From contig NZ_CP009241.1 in assembly GCF_000758525.1 (NCBI RefSeq), forward strand, positions 4,030,001-4,094,000: a stretch of DNA of 64,000 nucleotides. The letters run 5' to 3'. The DNA is from Paenibacillus sp. FSL H7-0357. Its GTDB lineage: Bacteria; Bacillota; Bacilli; Paenibacillales; Paenibacillaceae. The notes under the pieces are model-generated. The model was not told the DNA's origin and did not search any database. It saw only the letters and a list, made by a program, of their open reading frames with translations. Every line of letters starts with the position of its first letter. Within the stretch, counting starts at the first letter, position 1. Positions 53,866-62,372 of the stretch are shown in pieces. Position numbers and translations under genes: made by a program.

Positions 53866-54624
53866 ATGAGTCAAGTAATTATCACAACCGATAAGCTTAG
53901 TAAATCGTTTTCTACTGGGGGTGTGCAGCAGCACATTCTTAAAAATCTTGATCTGGAGATATTATCCGGGGATTTCACCGTAATCATGGGTTCTTCCGGT
54001 GCGGGAAAATCTACGCTCATGTATGCCCTATCAGGTATGGATAAGCCGACGCTAGGCTCCGTTACATACTTTGATCAGGAAATCGCAAAGCTGTCCAATG
54101 ATAAGCTGGCGGTTTTTCGCAGATTAAATTGCGGATTTGTATTTCAGCAAATGTTCCTGCTCGATAATATGAGTATATTGGATAATGTTATTGCCGCAGG
54201 CCTGCTTGTCAGTAATGACAGAAAAGCCATCGCTGCACGAGCAAAAGATCTGTTTGCGCAGGTAGGATTAACTGAAATGATTTGGCGGAAATTCCCTACC
54301 CAATTGTCCGGTGGGGAAGCTCAGCGTGCTGCAATTGTGCGTGCATTAATAAACCAGCCAAAGGTTGTTTTTGCCGACGAACCCACAGGCGCTCTTAACT
54401 CCGCGGCAGGTAAAGTGGTACTTGATGTGTTGACCGATCTTAACAGCAAAGGGCAAAGCATCATCATGGTTACCCATGATCTGAAATCTGCAAGAAGAGG
54501 AAACCGGATTTTATATATGCGTGACGGTGTTATTCATGGCATATGCAACTTAGGCAAATACGTAAGCGGCGACAGGGAGCGGCACGGCAAGCTTCAGGCC
54601 TTCCTCACTGAAATGGGGTGGTAA
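53866..54624 (+). CDS. ABC transporter ATP-binding protein (LolD/MacB-like)
   Basis: A 252-residue ATPase of the type pairing with FtsX-like permeases. ATG at 53866 follows AGGGGGCCACGTA. Walker A GSSGAGKSTLMYALSG, Q-loop FVFQQMFLLDNMS, signature LSGGEAQRAAIVRALI, Walker B VVFADEPTGALN and the H-loop MVTHDLKSARRG are all intact. The D-loop reads LNSAAGK, as in BceA-type proteins. Its stop overlaps or abuts the permease start, so both are co-translated. It drives a mechanotransmitting rather than a classic import cycle (family knowledge). Confidence 0.94.
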   Translation: MSQVIITTDKLSKSFSTGGVQQHILKNLDLEILSGDFTVIMGSSGAGKSTLMYALSGMDKPTLGSVTYFDQEIAKLSNDKLAVFRRLNCGFVFQQMFLLDNMSILDNVIAAGLLVSNDRKAIAARAKDLFAQVGLTEMIWRKFPTQLSGGEAQRAAIVRALINQPKVVFADEPTGALNSAAGKVVLDVLTDLNSKGQSIIMVTHDLKSARRGNRILYMRDGVIHGICNLGKYVSGDRERHGKLQAFLTEMGW

Positions 54625-54626
54625 AG

Positions 54627-56993
54627 TTGCGGAAATTAGCTATGCTCAGCTTTGCAAATATACGAAAAACCAAAGGACACACGGTTTCACTGTTGCTATT
54701 GTTCCTCATTGCCGGATTGCTGCTAAATGCGGGCTCGCTAGTGTTTGTGAATTTTGGCAGTTATTTTGAAAAAGTCACCAAAGAGCTTAAGACAAACGAT
54801 GTGTACTACCTCTTGCCAAATCAGTTATATACCGGAGAGGTAGATGAGTACATCAGAAATAATAATAATGTATCAAACATGCACAAAGAGGATGTGTTAT
54901 GGGCTTCGGCATCCATCCCCTATAATGGTGAAACACGTAAGACCAGTTTTATTCTCAATGATATGGATAAAAAACGTGATTTCTCTAAATGGAGATTTGT
55001 TGAAAAGCATTTACCGCCTGATTCCATGTCCATATATGTGCCGTATATATTGAATATTGACGGTGGTTACAAGCTGAATGACAAAATTGAAGTTACCTTG
55101 GAAGATGAAGTTCTTACATTTACAGTAAAAGGGTTTACAGAAGATGCCTTTTTCAGTTCTTTTGATACCGGAACTTTAGGGGCTTATCTTCCTCATGAAA
55201 CCTATGAAAAGCTTGTACAGAAGCTGGGTAACAAATATAGTTCAACACTTGTTTTTGCTGATCTTGATAAAATAAATAATGAAGTTGAAACAGGGATAGG
55301 ACAATTAATACAAAAGAATCAAAAATTTGCTGTTTCTACTTTAGCTGCAGCAACCAGTACGGATACATTATCCACCATGGATTTAGATACGTTGAAATCA
55401 ACCCGTGTTACTATGGCAAATATAGTATCGGTAATGTCCATGGCTTTCGCTATTATTATCGCAGTTGTATGCTTTATCGTAGTGCGGTTTAGAATTGGTA
55501 ACAGCATTGAAGAAGACATGACCAAAATCGGGTCTTTAAAGGCGATCGGATATACCAGCAGACAAATTATAGGGTCTATTGTAATGCAGTACATGCTTAT
55601 TGCCTTGGTTGGCAGTATAGCAGGCATATCGTTGTCCTATTTAGCTACGCCAGTACTTTCTAATATGTTTGCCCATCAATCCGGACTTATGTGGGTGCAA
55701 GGCTTCGATGGAGCAATCAGCAGTGTTATTCTATGTACAATTTTATTCATTGTTATCATTGTTTCCTTCATTTCCTCGGGACGAATTCGTAAGCTTAATC
55801 CGATTGTAGCCTTAAGAGGCGGAATCACAACCCATAACTTCAGAAAAAACCATTTACCGCTTCATAAGTCAATAGGCAGTCTGCCGGTCGTTCTCGGGTT
55901 CAAATCCATGCTGCAAAGCAGGAAGCACACCTTCATGATGGCAGTGATCCTTGCCGCTGTATCTTTTGCCAGTACCTTTGGCTTTGTGATGTTTTATAAC
56001 ACTGTTATTGATACAAAGGCATTTGCAGAGACTCCCGGAGTCGAACTTTCAAATGTGATGGCTGTTTTGAATTCGGATAAGGATCAACCAAAGCTTGTTG
56101 AAAACATTAAAAACATGAAGAATGTAAGAAAAGTGCTGTATCTTGATGAGGCTAAGATTAAGATAGAGAGCTATGATGTAACTGCTTATGTGATGGAGGA
56201 TTATTCTGCAAAAGAAACAGATACCGTCTATAAGGGCAGATATCCGCTGCATAGCAACGAAGTTGTGCTTGCCGGTATCTTAGCTGACAAGCTGGATAAA
56301 AAGGTCGGAGACCGTGTCACGATAAATGTCGGCGCTAAGCAGGCTGAGTATCTGATCACTGGCTTATCTCAAGGTGCAAATATGGGCGGAATGAATGCGT
56401 CGATACGACGGGACGCCTTCCTTAAGCTTAACCCGGACTTTAAACAGCAGAGTCTGCAAATCTATTTAAACAAAAATAGTAAATCTGATGTATTTATAAA
56501 CAAGCTTAAAAGCGACTATGGAGATTCTATCTCGGCAACAGTAGACATGGATAAAACCCTGGAACAGGGTATGGGCACTTACTTATCAATTGTCTCGAAG
56601 CTTGGGATTGGCATGATGGTTATAACCTTAGTTGTCGTGATTCTGGTTCTGTATTTTGTAATTAATTCATCGGTTATTCGTAAGAAACGTGAACTGGGTA
56701 TACAAAAAGCAATTGGTTTTACAACCTTCCAGCTAATGAATCAGCTCTCGCTTGGATTTCTGTCGCCTATCATGATAGGCGTATTGCTCGGAAGCGCAGC
56801 TGGAATTACCCTAACCAATCCATTCATGTCAGTGGCTATGAGTGCTATGGGGATTATGAAGGCGAATTTTATTATCATGACGTCGTGGATTACTTTGCTT
56901 GGTGTGGCACTTGTCATTGTTTCTTACTTTACTTCGATGCTGATCACATACCGCATCCGTAAAATATCCGCATATGCTTTAGTAAGTGAGTAA
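54627..56993 (+). CDS. FtsX-like ABC transporter permease
   Basis: A protein of about 788 residues starting with TTG at 54627 (MRKLAMLSFANIRKTKGHTV), five bases after GGGGTGG; a GTG at 54618 is an alternative. TM1 (residues about 18-40) is followed by an extracellular domain of about 210 residues, then three TM segments with FtsX features (TKIGSLKAIGYTSRQIIGSI), a second TM and external domain, and three final TM segments with KKRELGIQKAIGFTTFQLMN. The duplicated FtsX architecture is that of exporters or extractors handling lipoproteins, peptides or bacitracin-like drugs. It works with the ATPase ahead of it, under the preceding two-component pair. Confidence 0.92.
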   Translation: MRKLAMLSFANIRKTKGHTVSLLLLFLIAGLLLNAGSLVFVNFGSYFEKVTKELKTNDVYYLLPNQLYTGEVDEYIRNNNNVSNMHKEDVLWASASIPYNGETRKTSFILNDMDKKRDFSKWRFVEKHLPPDSMSIYVPYILNIDGGYKLNDKIEVTLEDEVLTFTVKGFTEDAFFSSFDTGTLGAYLPHETYEKLVQKLGNKYSSTLVFADLDKINNEVETGIGQLIQKNQKFAVSTLAAATSTDTLSTMDLDTLKSTRVTMANIVSVMSMAFAIIIAVVCFIVVRFRIGNSIEEDMTKIGSLKAIGYTSRQIIGSIVMQYMLIALVGSIAGISLSYLATPVLSNMFAHQSGLMWVQGFDGAISSVILCTILFIVIIVSFISSGRIRKLNPIVALRGGITTHNFRKNHLPLHKSIGSLPVVLGFKSMLQSRKHTFMMAVILAAVSFASTFGFVMFYNTVIDTKAFAETPGVELSNVMAVLNSDKDQPKLVENIKNMKNVRKVLYLDEAKIKIESYDVTAYVMEDYSAKETDTVYKGRYPLHSNEVVLAGILADKLDKKVGDRVTINVGAKQAEYLITGLSQGANMGGMNASIRRDAFLKLNPDFKQQSLQIYLNKNSKSDVFINKLKSDYGDSISATVDMDKTLEQGMGTYLSIVSKLGIGMMVITLVVVILVLYFVINSSVIRKKRELGIQKAIGFTTFQLMNQLSLGFLSPIMIGVLLGSAAGITLTNPFMSVAMSAMGIMKANFIIMTSWITLLGVALVIVSYFTSMLITYRIRKISAYALVSE

Positions 56994-57006
56994 ATTCGAT
57001 AGGGTG

Positions 57007-57035
57007 GGGACGTGGATAATCACGTTCCTTTTTTT
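57007..57035 (+). terminator. Rho-independent terminator of the FtsX-type ABC operon
   Basis: GGGACGTG (57007-57014) pairs with CACGTTCC (57021-57028, one G-T pair) around GATAAT and is followed by seven T, 13 bases after the permease stop. The gap to 57295 shows no supported gene. Confidence 0.9.
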
Positions 57036-57295
57036 GCTTTAATTATTTGTAATATTTTATATATAACGCTCGGTGCGATACTAATGTGAAAATATCTATT
57101 TAAGAAAAATTTAAGATCTACACACCTGGATTTTAAGTTGTTCAGTCTAAACTTTGTACCAAGAAGAAATAGGAGGAACATCAAGCCATTTACGAAGACA
57201 GTGCAGAAGCCAAGGTGTTCCTGCTTCACTGACAAAAATTATGGCCGGATTTCGCGAAGATGAGGAGGTTACATATTAAAAACGGAGGTGTCTTA

Positions 57296-57976
57296 GTGAA
57301 AAAAATCTTCATGATTGCATTAACTATAACCATTTTAATTGGAGGAAGCCTCTACTTCCAAACTCAAAGCAGCTACTCAGAATATGTAAGCATGCAGGCT
57401 GACAAAACCATCTCAGAGGAATTAAATGCCGTAGATAACAATCCGAAGAATGTCAAGACAGAGAATGAGAAGCTGGGCAATGAGGAGCCCCCAGAGGAGA
57501 TTTCTTTGGATGTTACGCCAGATGTTGAGAGAACTCCTGAGGATATCGCCTTGGACAAACGACTTGATGCAGATAGAAAAAGTAATGAAAGAACTTATCG
57601 GGAGGAAGGAAGAACAGGGTCATCAATTAGGCCAACGATAGAAATTCCGACTTTGTCTATCGATGATTATATAGGTATCTACAAAACTGTTGATGCATAC
57701 ATGAGAGAAAATTCGGATCGGTTTCCCGAGCCGGCAGACAATGGCACCAGAGGAAGCACTTCTGATCCGAGAATCCAAAATATTCTATATGCAGAAGAAA
57801 AATCAGGTATCATAGCAGGATTTGAAGATGAAAACCTGGTGGCATGGGCAGTGAAAAAGCTGGACGGAGCATATACCAACCTCTTGCTAGGGAGAACGTC
57901 TGCGGGAGAGGACTGGCAAGTTCTCTCAGAAGGAGACGTATATCAGTTGAGAAAGGAAATTAGCGATGGAAATTAA
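57296..57976 (+). CDS. Membrane-anchored or exported protein of unknown function, first gene of an ABC operon
   Basis: A 226-residue protein starting with GTG at 57296 after ACGGAGGTGTCTTA; a longer frame from 57260 has no site. Residues 4-20 (IFMIALTITILIGGSLYF) form a signal anchor. The next 80 residues are a charged, disordered-looking spacer with repeated EE/PE (EEPPEEISLDVTPDVERTPE), followed by a C-terminal domain of about 100 residues containing SIDDYIGIYKTVDAYMRENS and IIAGFEDENLVAWAVKKLDG. I recognise no family. Its last 11 bases overlap the ATPase gene, so it is translationally coupled to the transporter and probably its partner outside the membrane. Confidence 0.75.
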   Translation: MKKIFMIALTITILIGGSLYFQTQSSYSEYVSMQADKTISEELNAVDNNPKNVKTENEKLGNEEPPEEISLDVTPDVERTPEDIALDKRLDADRKSNERTYREEGRTGSSIRPTIEIPTLSIDDYIGIYKTVDAYMRENSDRFPEPADNGTRGSTSDPRIQNILYAEEKSGIIAGFEDENLVAWAVKKLDGAYTNLLLGRTSAGEDWQVLSEGDVYQLRKEISDGN

Positions 57977-58829
57977 AGCGGAAAATGTAACAAGAACATT
58001 TGGAACGAAACGGGCCATTGATGAACTGAATTTTATTTTGCCTGAAGGTGTGTACGGACTTTTGGGAGATAATGGGGCAGGGAAAAGCACCTTGATGCGA
58101 ATTCTTGTGGCAATCGACCATCAGACCAGCGGCAAGGTTACCTTTAACGGCAAGGATATCTTCCATATGAACGACGACTACCGGAATCTTGTGGGATATA
58201 TCCCTCAGGATTTCGAGGTGTATCCCGCGTTCACGGCAACGGAATATCTGGAATATATGGGAGCACTGAAGGGGTTGTCAAAAAAGGAACTGAAGCACAA
58301 AGTTCCAGAGGTATTACAGTTTGTCAACCTGGAGAAAGTGGCTAATAAAAAGGTCAAAACCTTTTCCGGAGGGATGAAAAGGCGGGTGGGCATTGCCCAA
58401 GCCATCATTAACGATCCAAAGATATTAATTTTTGACGAGCCCACCGCTGGGCTTGACCCCCATGAGCGAATCCGTTTTTCAAACATCATAAGCGAAATGG
58501 GACAGGACAAGATCATCTTGTTTTCTACCCACATTATTTCGGATATCGAAGCAATCACCACCAATGTGATTATCCTAAATCAGGGCAAAATTAAAGAGCA
58601 AGGTAATGTGCAAAAGATGTTATCCGGGATTAAAGGAAAAGTGTTCACCGAGGAGATGGACAGAGAGCGGCTTGCCTCCTTTAAGAAGGAACACCTCATC
58701 GTACGAATACGGCAGGAAGAAAACGCTGTCAGTGTACGGTACTTGGGAGAAAAGGAATCAGGCGCAATCGTATGCGAGCCCACGCTGGAAGATTACTACA
58801 TCCACTTAGGGAGTGGGAGCCATGCGTAA
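57966..58829 (+). CDS. ABC transporter ATP-binding protein
   Basis: A 287-residue ATPase overlapping the previous gene by 11 bases. Walker A GDNGAGKSTLMRIL, Q-loop YIPQDFEVYP, signature FSGGMKRRVGIAQAII, Walker B ILIFDEPTAGLD and the switch HIISDIEAI are intact. The extra C-terminal 75 residues (after EEMDRERLASFKK) are shared with the paralogue at 47027-47902. It works with the two membrane proteins downstream, the pattern of lantibiotic-immunity or membrane-stress exporters with two separate permeases (family comparison, not proof). Confidence 0.94.
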   Translation: MEIKAENVTRTFGTKRAIDELNFILPEGVYGLLGDNGAGKSTLMRILVAIDHQTSGKVTFNGKDIFHMNDDYRNLVGYIPQDFEVYPAFTATEYLEYMGALKGLSKKELKHKVPEVLQFVNLEKVANKKVKTFSGGMKRRVGIAQAIINDPKILIFDEPTAGLDPHERIRFSNIISEMGQDKIILFSTHIISDIEAITTNVIILNQGKIKEQGNVQKMLSGIKGKVFTEEMDRERLASFKKEHLIVRIRQEENAVSVRYLGEKESGAIVCEPTLEDYYIHLGSGSHA

Positions 58830-60030
58830 TTTCATTCCATTAGAACTGAAAAAAATACGAAATAAAAGTACGGTGATTATCAGCCTACTCTTTCTCACAA
58901 TTATTCTGATCCCTTTGGTTCAAACCGCCCGGAGTATCGATGTCTTGGATGATGAGGGAACCATACATAGCGGCATTGGGGGCTGGGATATTTTAAGGGA
59001 GCGAACGGTTGAGGGCACGATGACGACAGATTATTTATTACAAATGAAACAGAACTACGAAAACAGTGTGGACAAACCTTATATTGAGGGGGAAGTGGAT
59101 ACAGACCGCAAGCTGGGCAAAAAATTGATGTTTCCTCACGATATGCTGAACTGGGAACTGAATTTTCCATATGAAAAATACCGTGTGCTCGATAACAGCT
59201 TAAATGTAACCAATGAGCAGCTCGCCAGTTTTTATAAGGATTGGAAGGGCAGCTTTACCGAATATTTATCCAATGAACAAAATCTATTTCCTTATACAAA
59301 GGAACAAATCGAAATCATATCCCAGAAAATGCAAAAAGTACACACCCCATTTTTATTCAAATACGATAGCGGCTGGGAGTACCTGAAAATAGGTTTATTA
59401 AATACGATCTACCTTTTCTTTATGTTCTTGGCCTTTATCCTATGTGAGGGATTCTCCAAAAACAGCAGCAAAGGAATTGACAAGGTGACCTTATCCACCA
59501 AGGAGAGCCGGAGGAAGCTGCTCAGCTATAAGCTTGGCGCCGCTAGTGTGTTTTCTACGATAGCCTATTTTGCGTATATTGCGATCGTACTGCTGTTTGT
59601 TGCTGTAGTCTATACGCTGCACGGCTGGGACTCTTCGGTTCAAATCGGAACGACTACATTTTATTCGATGAATCAGCTTCAAGAGGCGTTACTCTATATT
59701 GCCATGGGATACTTTTCCACCCTCGTCGTGACGCATCTTATCCTGTTTTTGTCCGTGGTTTTTAAAAGAGGGAGACTGGTATTAGCAATTTCACTGATTT
59801 ATTTTTATCTCGTCAATACTTATCAGATGGGGAGGGGGGCGCTGATTGAAAAAGTGATGGTCTTCATGCCCCAGAACTTTATCAATAATCTTATAGGCAT
59901 AGAGAAATTATATTTTGTGGGTAATACCGTGTTTCCTTATGTTTTTGTCGCCCTGTTTCTGGGTACTGTGTACATTCTCTTATCTCGAATCGGTATCTCT
60001 ATATGGATGAGAAGATATTATTTACAGTAG
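58822..60030 (+). CDS. ABC transporter membrane subunit 1
   Basis: A 402-residue protein from ATG at 58822 after GGGAGTGGGAGCC, overlapping the ATPase gene by eight bases. TM1 lies at about residues 15-35; a soluble external domain of about 150 residues follows (with ILRERTVEGTMTTDYLLQMK); then five further segments starting LLNTIYLFFMFLAFILCEGF. Motif FILCEGFSKNSSKGID resembles the cytosolic coupling loop of ABC-2 permeases, in which a regulated STKESRRKLL segment follows. Together with the next gene it forms the membrane part of the transporter. Confidence 0.85.
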   Translation: MRNFIPLELKKIRNKSTVIISLLFLTIILIPLVQTARSIDVLDDEGTIHSGIGGWDILRERTVEGTMTTDYLLQMKQNYENSVDKPYIEGEVDTDRKLGKKLMFPHDMLNWELNFPYEKYRVLDNSLNVTNEQLASFYKDWKGSFTEYLSNEQNLFPYTKEQIEIISQKMQKVHTPFLFKYDSGWEYLKIGLLNTIYLFFMFLAFILCEGFSKNSSKGIDKVTLSTKESRRKLLSYKLGAASVFSTIAYFAYIAIVLLFVAVVYTLHGWDSSVQIGTTTFYSMNQLQEALLYIAMGYFSTLVVTHLILFLSVVFKRGRLVLAISLIYFYLVNTYQMGRGALIEKVMVFMPQNFINNLIGIEKLYFVGNTVFPYVFVALFLGTVYILLSRIGISIWMRRYYLQ

Positions 60031-60048
60031 AGGAAGGTAGGTGAAATC

Positions 60049-61194
60049 ATGAGCTACTTATCAAAATTAAACAGAAGTAAAATCCTAAACATAAACGTAT
60101 TCGGTTTTTTGTTGGCATTGTTTCTGATACTTACCTTTTACAACCTAGACACCATCAAAACAGGTTATTTAAATCAGGCAAGATATGAGGTAACAGATGG
60201 GACGGAATACCGGTATTTCTATCAGCCGGAGGTATTGGATGAAGTTGAGATTAACAAGATTTTGGAAAAATACAGAGAACTTAGCCTACCAGAAGACAGG
60301 AATACAGCGGATGTTGCAGATTTGCCAGCCTTGGATATGATTATCCAAGTGTATGGCTGGGACTGGACTGGAATACGGGATGTCTCAGCAGAACAATTCT
60401 ATCAGGACAGGGCAGACATCATCAGAAGTGCACAGGAGGAAGCGGGGAGTTCCAGGAAAGGAAACAGCAACGGGACTTTTGCAGCGGCTTCTCTCTCCGA
60501 ACTTATCCGGATGGGTTATGCTGAGGGCTGGAAGAACGTTAATTCAGGGATGAGCCAGTGTGTTTTTATTGTCCTGGTTCTCATTTCCATTGTACTGGTT
60601 CCAATTTTTAATGAAGACGAGACCTTGGGCGTGGACGGACTGGTGAAATCCACGAGGTTTGGGAAACGTAAGCTGAGTAGGGTACGGATCATCAACGCCT
60701 TCCAACTCTCTTCACTGCTTTATCTGGCGGCGGTGGCGATTTACATTACGCCTATATTCTTTATGTACGGTTTACAAGGAGCGGATTTGCCTATACAAAG
60801 TAGTCCACAATTTTTTTTATCAATGGTTGAGGTGAATTATTTCGAGCAGTTTTTGATCAACCTGGTCATTGGATATGTGGCAATCTCACTGATGACAGGG
60901 ATTACCTTATTGATCAGCGTATTAGTCACACAGGTTTATACTGGCTACGCCCTGTTATTATTCACCATAGCCATATCTTACGCCATTCAGATGAGCGAGG
61001 TATTCTTTCTGAAACATTACGTGGGCAATTTTCTGCCCATGCAGATAGCCGAGTTCAACAGCTATTACACAAGTTTTGAACCCTATGGAGGTATTTCTAC
61101 AATCATTGCCGTTCCTTCCATTACTGTTGCAGTTTTATTTATGCTCCTACTATTTTTGCCAAGATGGATTAATAAAATGAGGTTTACTTCTTAA
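60049..61194 (+). CDS. ABC transporter membrane subunit 2
   Basis: A 381-residue protein from ATG at 60049 after GAGGAAGGTAGGTGAAATC, 18 bases after subunit 1. The plan is the same: TM1 at about 16-34 (NVFGFLLALFLILTFYNLDT), an external domain of about 140 residues, then five segments beginning NSGMSQCVFIVLVLISIVLV, with VPIFNEDETLGVDGLVKSTR, the counterpart of the coupling loop FSKNSSKGIDKVTLSTKESR in subunit 1. The shared layout and loop suggest the two subunits are ancient paralogues forming a heterodimer. It is the last gene of the operon. No clear terminator was found before the convergent AraC gene. Confidence 0.85.
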   Translation: MSYLSKLNRSKILNINVFGFLLALFLILTFYNLDTIKTGYLNQARYEVTDGTEYRYFYQPEVLDEVEINKILEKYRELSLPEDRNTADVADLPALDMIIQVYGWDWTGIRDVSAEQFYQDRADIIRSAQEEAGSSRKGNSNGTFAAASLSELIRMGYAEGWKNVNSGMSQCVFIVLVLISIVLVPIFNEDETLGVDGLVKSTRFGKRKLSRVRIINAFQLSSLLYLAAVAIYITPIFFMYGLQGADLPIQSSPQFFLSMVEVNYFEQFLINLVIGYVAISLMTGITLLISVLVTQVYTGYALLLFTIAISYAIQMSEVFFLKHYVGNFLPMQIAEFNSYYTSFEPYGGISTIIAVPSITVAVLFMLLLFLPRWINKMRFTS

Positions 61195-61250
61195 ATTGAG
61201 CATTATACATAAAGTTAAAAACAACTTGATCGATTCCATCCGAGAAGATT

Positions 61251-62024
61251 TCATGAATCTGATGCCATCAATTTTTGGTATTCACGAGGTGCATAGCCTG
61301 TGATTTGGCGGAACTGCCGACTAAAATGCTCAATATTCATGTATCCGCAAATTGCGGCGATTTCGGAGATCCGATGCGGACTATGAAGCAGCTTTTCCTT
61401 GGCAAGACGGATTCGGCATTGAATGACGTCGTCCATGCACGAAATGCCAAAGGTTGACTTATAGATGGCCTGTAAATAGCCAGAACTGAGATGCACATGT
61501 TCGGCCATAGCCGGAACGGCCCAAGAATGACCCGGGTTGTTGTATACCGCTTTGCGCAGATTCAACAGATTTTGATAGTGAGGAGTATTATTCGTACTGT
61601 GCGAAGCTTCAATAAGCTTATTGATGATAATTCGGAATAAGTAATCCATAGACAGCTCCCGGTAAGCGCAGGAAAAGAAATGTTCAGCCGTAAGCAACTG
61701 AAACAATTGGTGGAAATATTCCGGGTCGGGCATGGGAAAGGGAACTCCATGTAGTAGCTTTGATTCCTTCAAATGAATTTCGTCTGAATCAAAATGAATC
61801 CAGTCATTCCCATAGCTACCTGCACAGGCCCGGTAGAGTATCTTTTGATGAGGTTGGAAGACTACCGCGCAGTTAGCAGGGTATTCCTTCATCTCGCCCT
61901 CAACCCAGAATTGGGCGGGTGTTCTGGTGAGAAGGAGCAACCATGTATTATGTCCTTCAGGGACGTCATAAACAAAATCTGCGGTATGGATGGCATCATA
62001 TCCGGCATAGTATATTGTTATCAT
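61251..62024 (-). CDS. AraC-family transcriptional regulator (cupin sensor)
   Basis: A 257-residue regulator starting at 62024 (after AAGAAAGGCTAATGAT). Residues 1-90 form the AraC_binding cupin typical of sugar-responsive regulators (YPANCAVVFQPHQKILYRAC, then NDWIHFDSDE). The C-terminal 100 residues carry two helix-turn-helices: VPAMAEHVHLSSGYLQAIYK and SEIAAICGYMNIEHFSRQFR with a TGYAPREYQK tail. It diverges from the GH43 glycosidase gene and probably activates it in response to a pentose or xylo-oligosaccharide (inference from family and position). A structured repeat lies between the two genes. Confidence 0.92.
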   Translation of the reverse strand: MITIYYAGYDAIHTADFVYDVPEGHNTWLLLLTRTPAQFWVEGEMKEYPANCAVVFQPHQKILYRACAGSYGNDWIHFDSDEIHLKESKLLHGVPFPMPDPEYFHQLFQLLTAEHFFSCAYRELSMDYLFRIIINKLIEASHSTNNTPHYQNLLNLRKAVYNNPGHSWAVPAMAEHVHLSSGYLQAIYKSTFGISCMDDVIQCRIRLAKEKLLHSPHRISEIAAICGYMNIEHFSRQFRQITGYAPREYQKLMASDS

Positions 62025-62111
62025 ATCATTAGCCTTTCTTAGAATAGATCAAATATACGACAGTATACATCATTCAATAGAGCCGTGTCATTGACTTATA
62101 ATTTCATGTAT

Positions 62112-62317
62112 ATAATTGAACTGAAATTCTTCTACTTCGGGATTGGCCGTGACTCCAGAGAATGTTTGGACTTCCGGCCGCTGTTAGGTTTGGATTTCCT
62201 GAATTCAACCGCGAATCGCGGTAGAAATCCAAACCTAAAGGCGGACGCTATCGCTCCTCCAGTTCCAAAATTCCCCTCCGCCACTTTTCCCTAAATGTAA
62301 TTCTCAAGTTCAATCTA
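62112..62317 (-). repeat. Structured intergenic element, copy B (about 206 bp, inverted relative to copy A)
   Basis: The gap 62025-62372 holds an inverted relative of the element at 8030-8247. Pairings: outer arms ATTGAACT (62115-62122) with AGTTCAAT (62307-62314), a perfect 15-bp stem 62184-62198/62224-62238, and a loop hairpin ACCGCGA (62208-62214)/TCGCGGT (62216-62222). Relative to copy A six consecutive positions of the main stem differ and all six partners differ to match. In this orientation its 3' end points to the AraC gene start, 87 bases away. Confidence 0.8.
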
Positions 62318-62372
62318 TTTCTCACCATATGAGAAATAATCAATCAATAACATTCAATTATGAGGTGAAATC

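Noticed and set aside
57020..57235. Minus-strand frame of 71 codons
   Set aside because: It begins in a gap and covers the terminator region; composition and start context do not support a gene.
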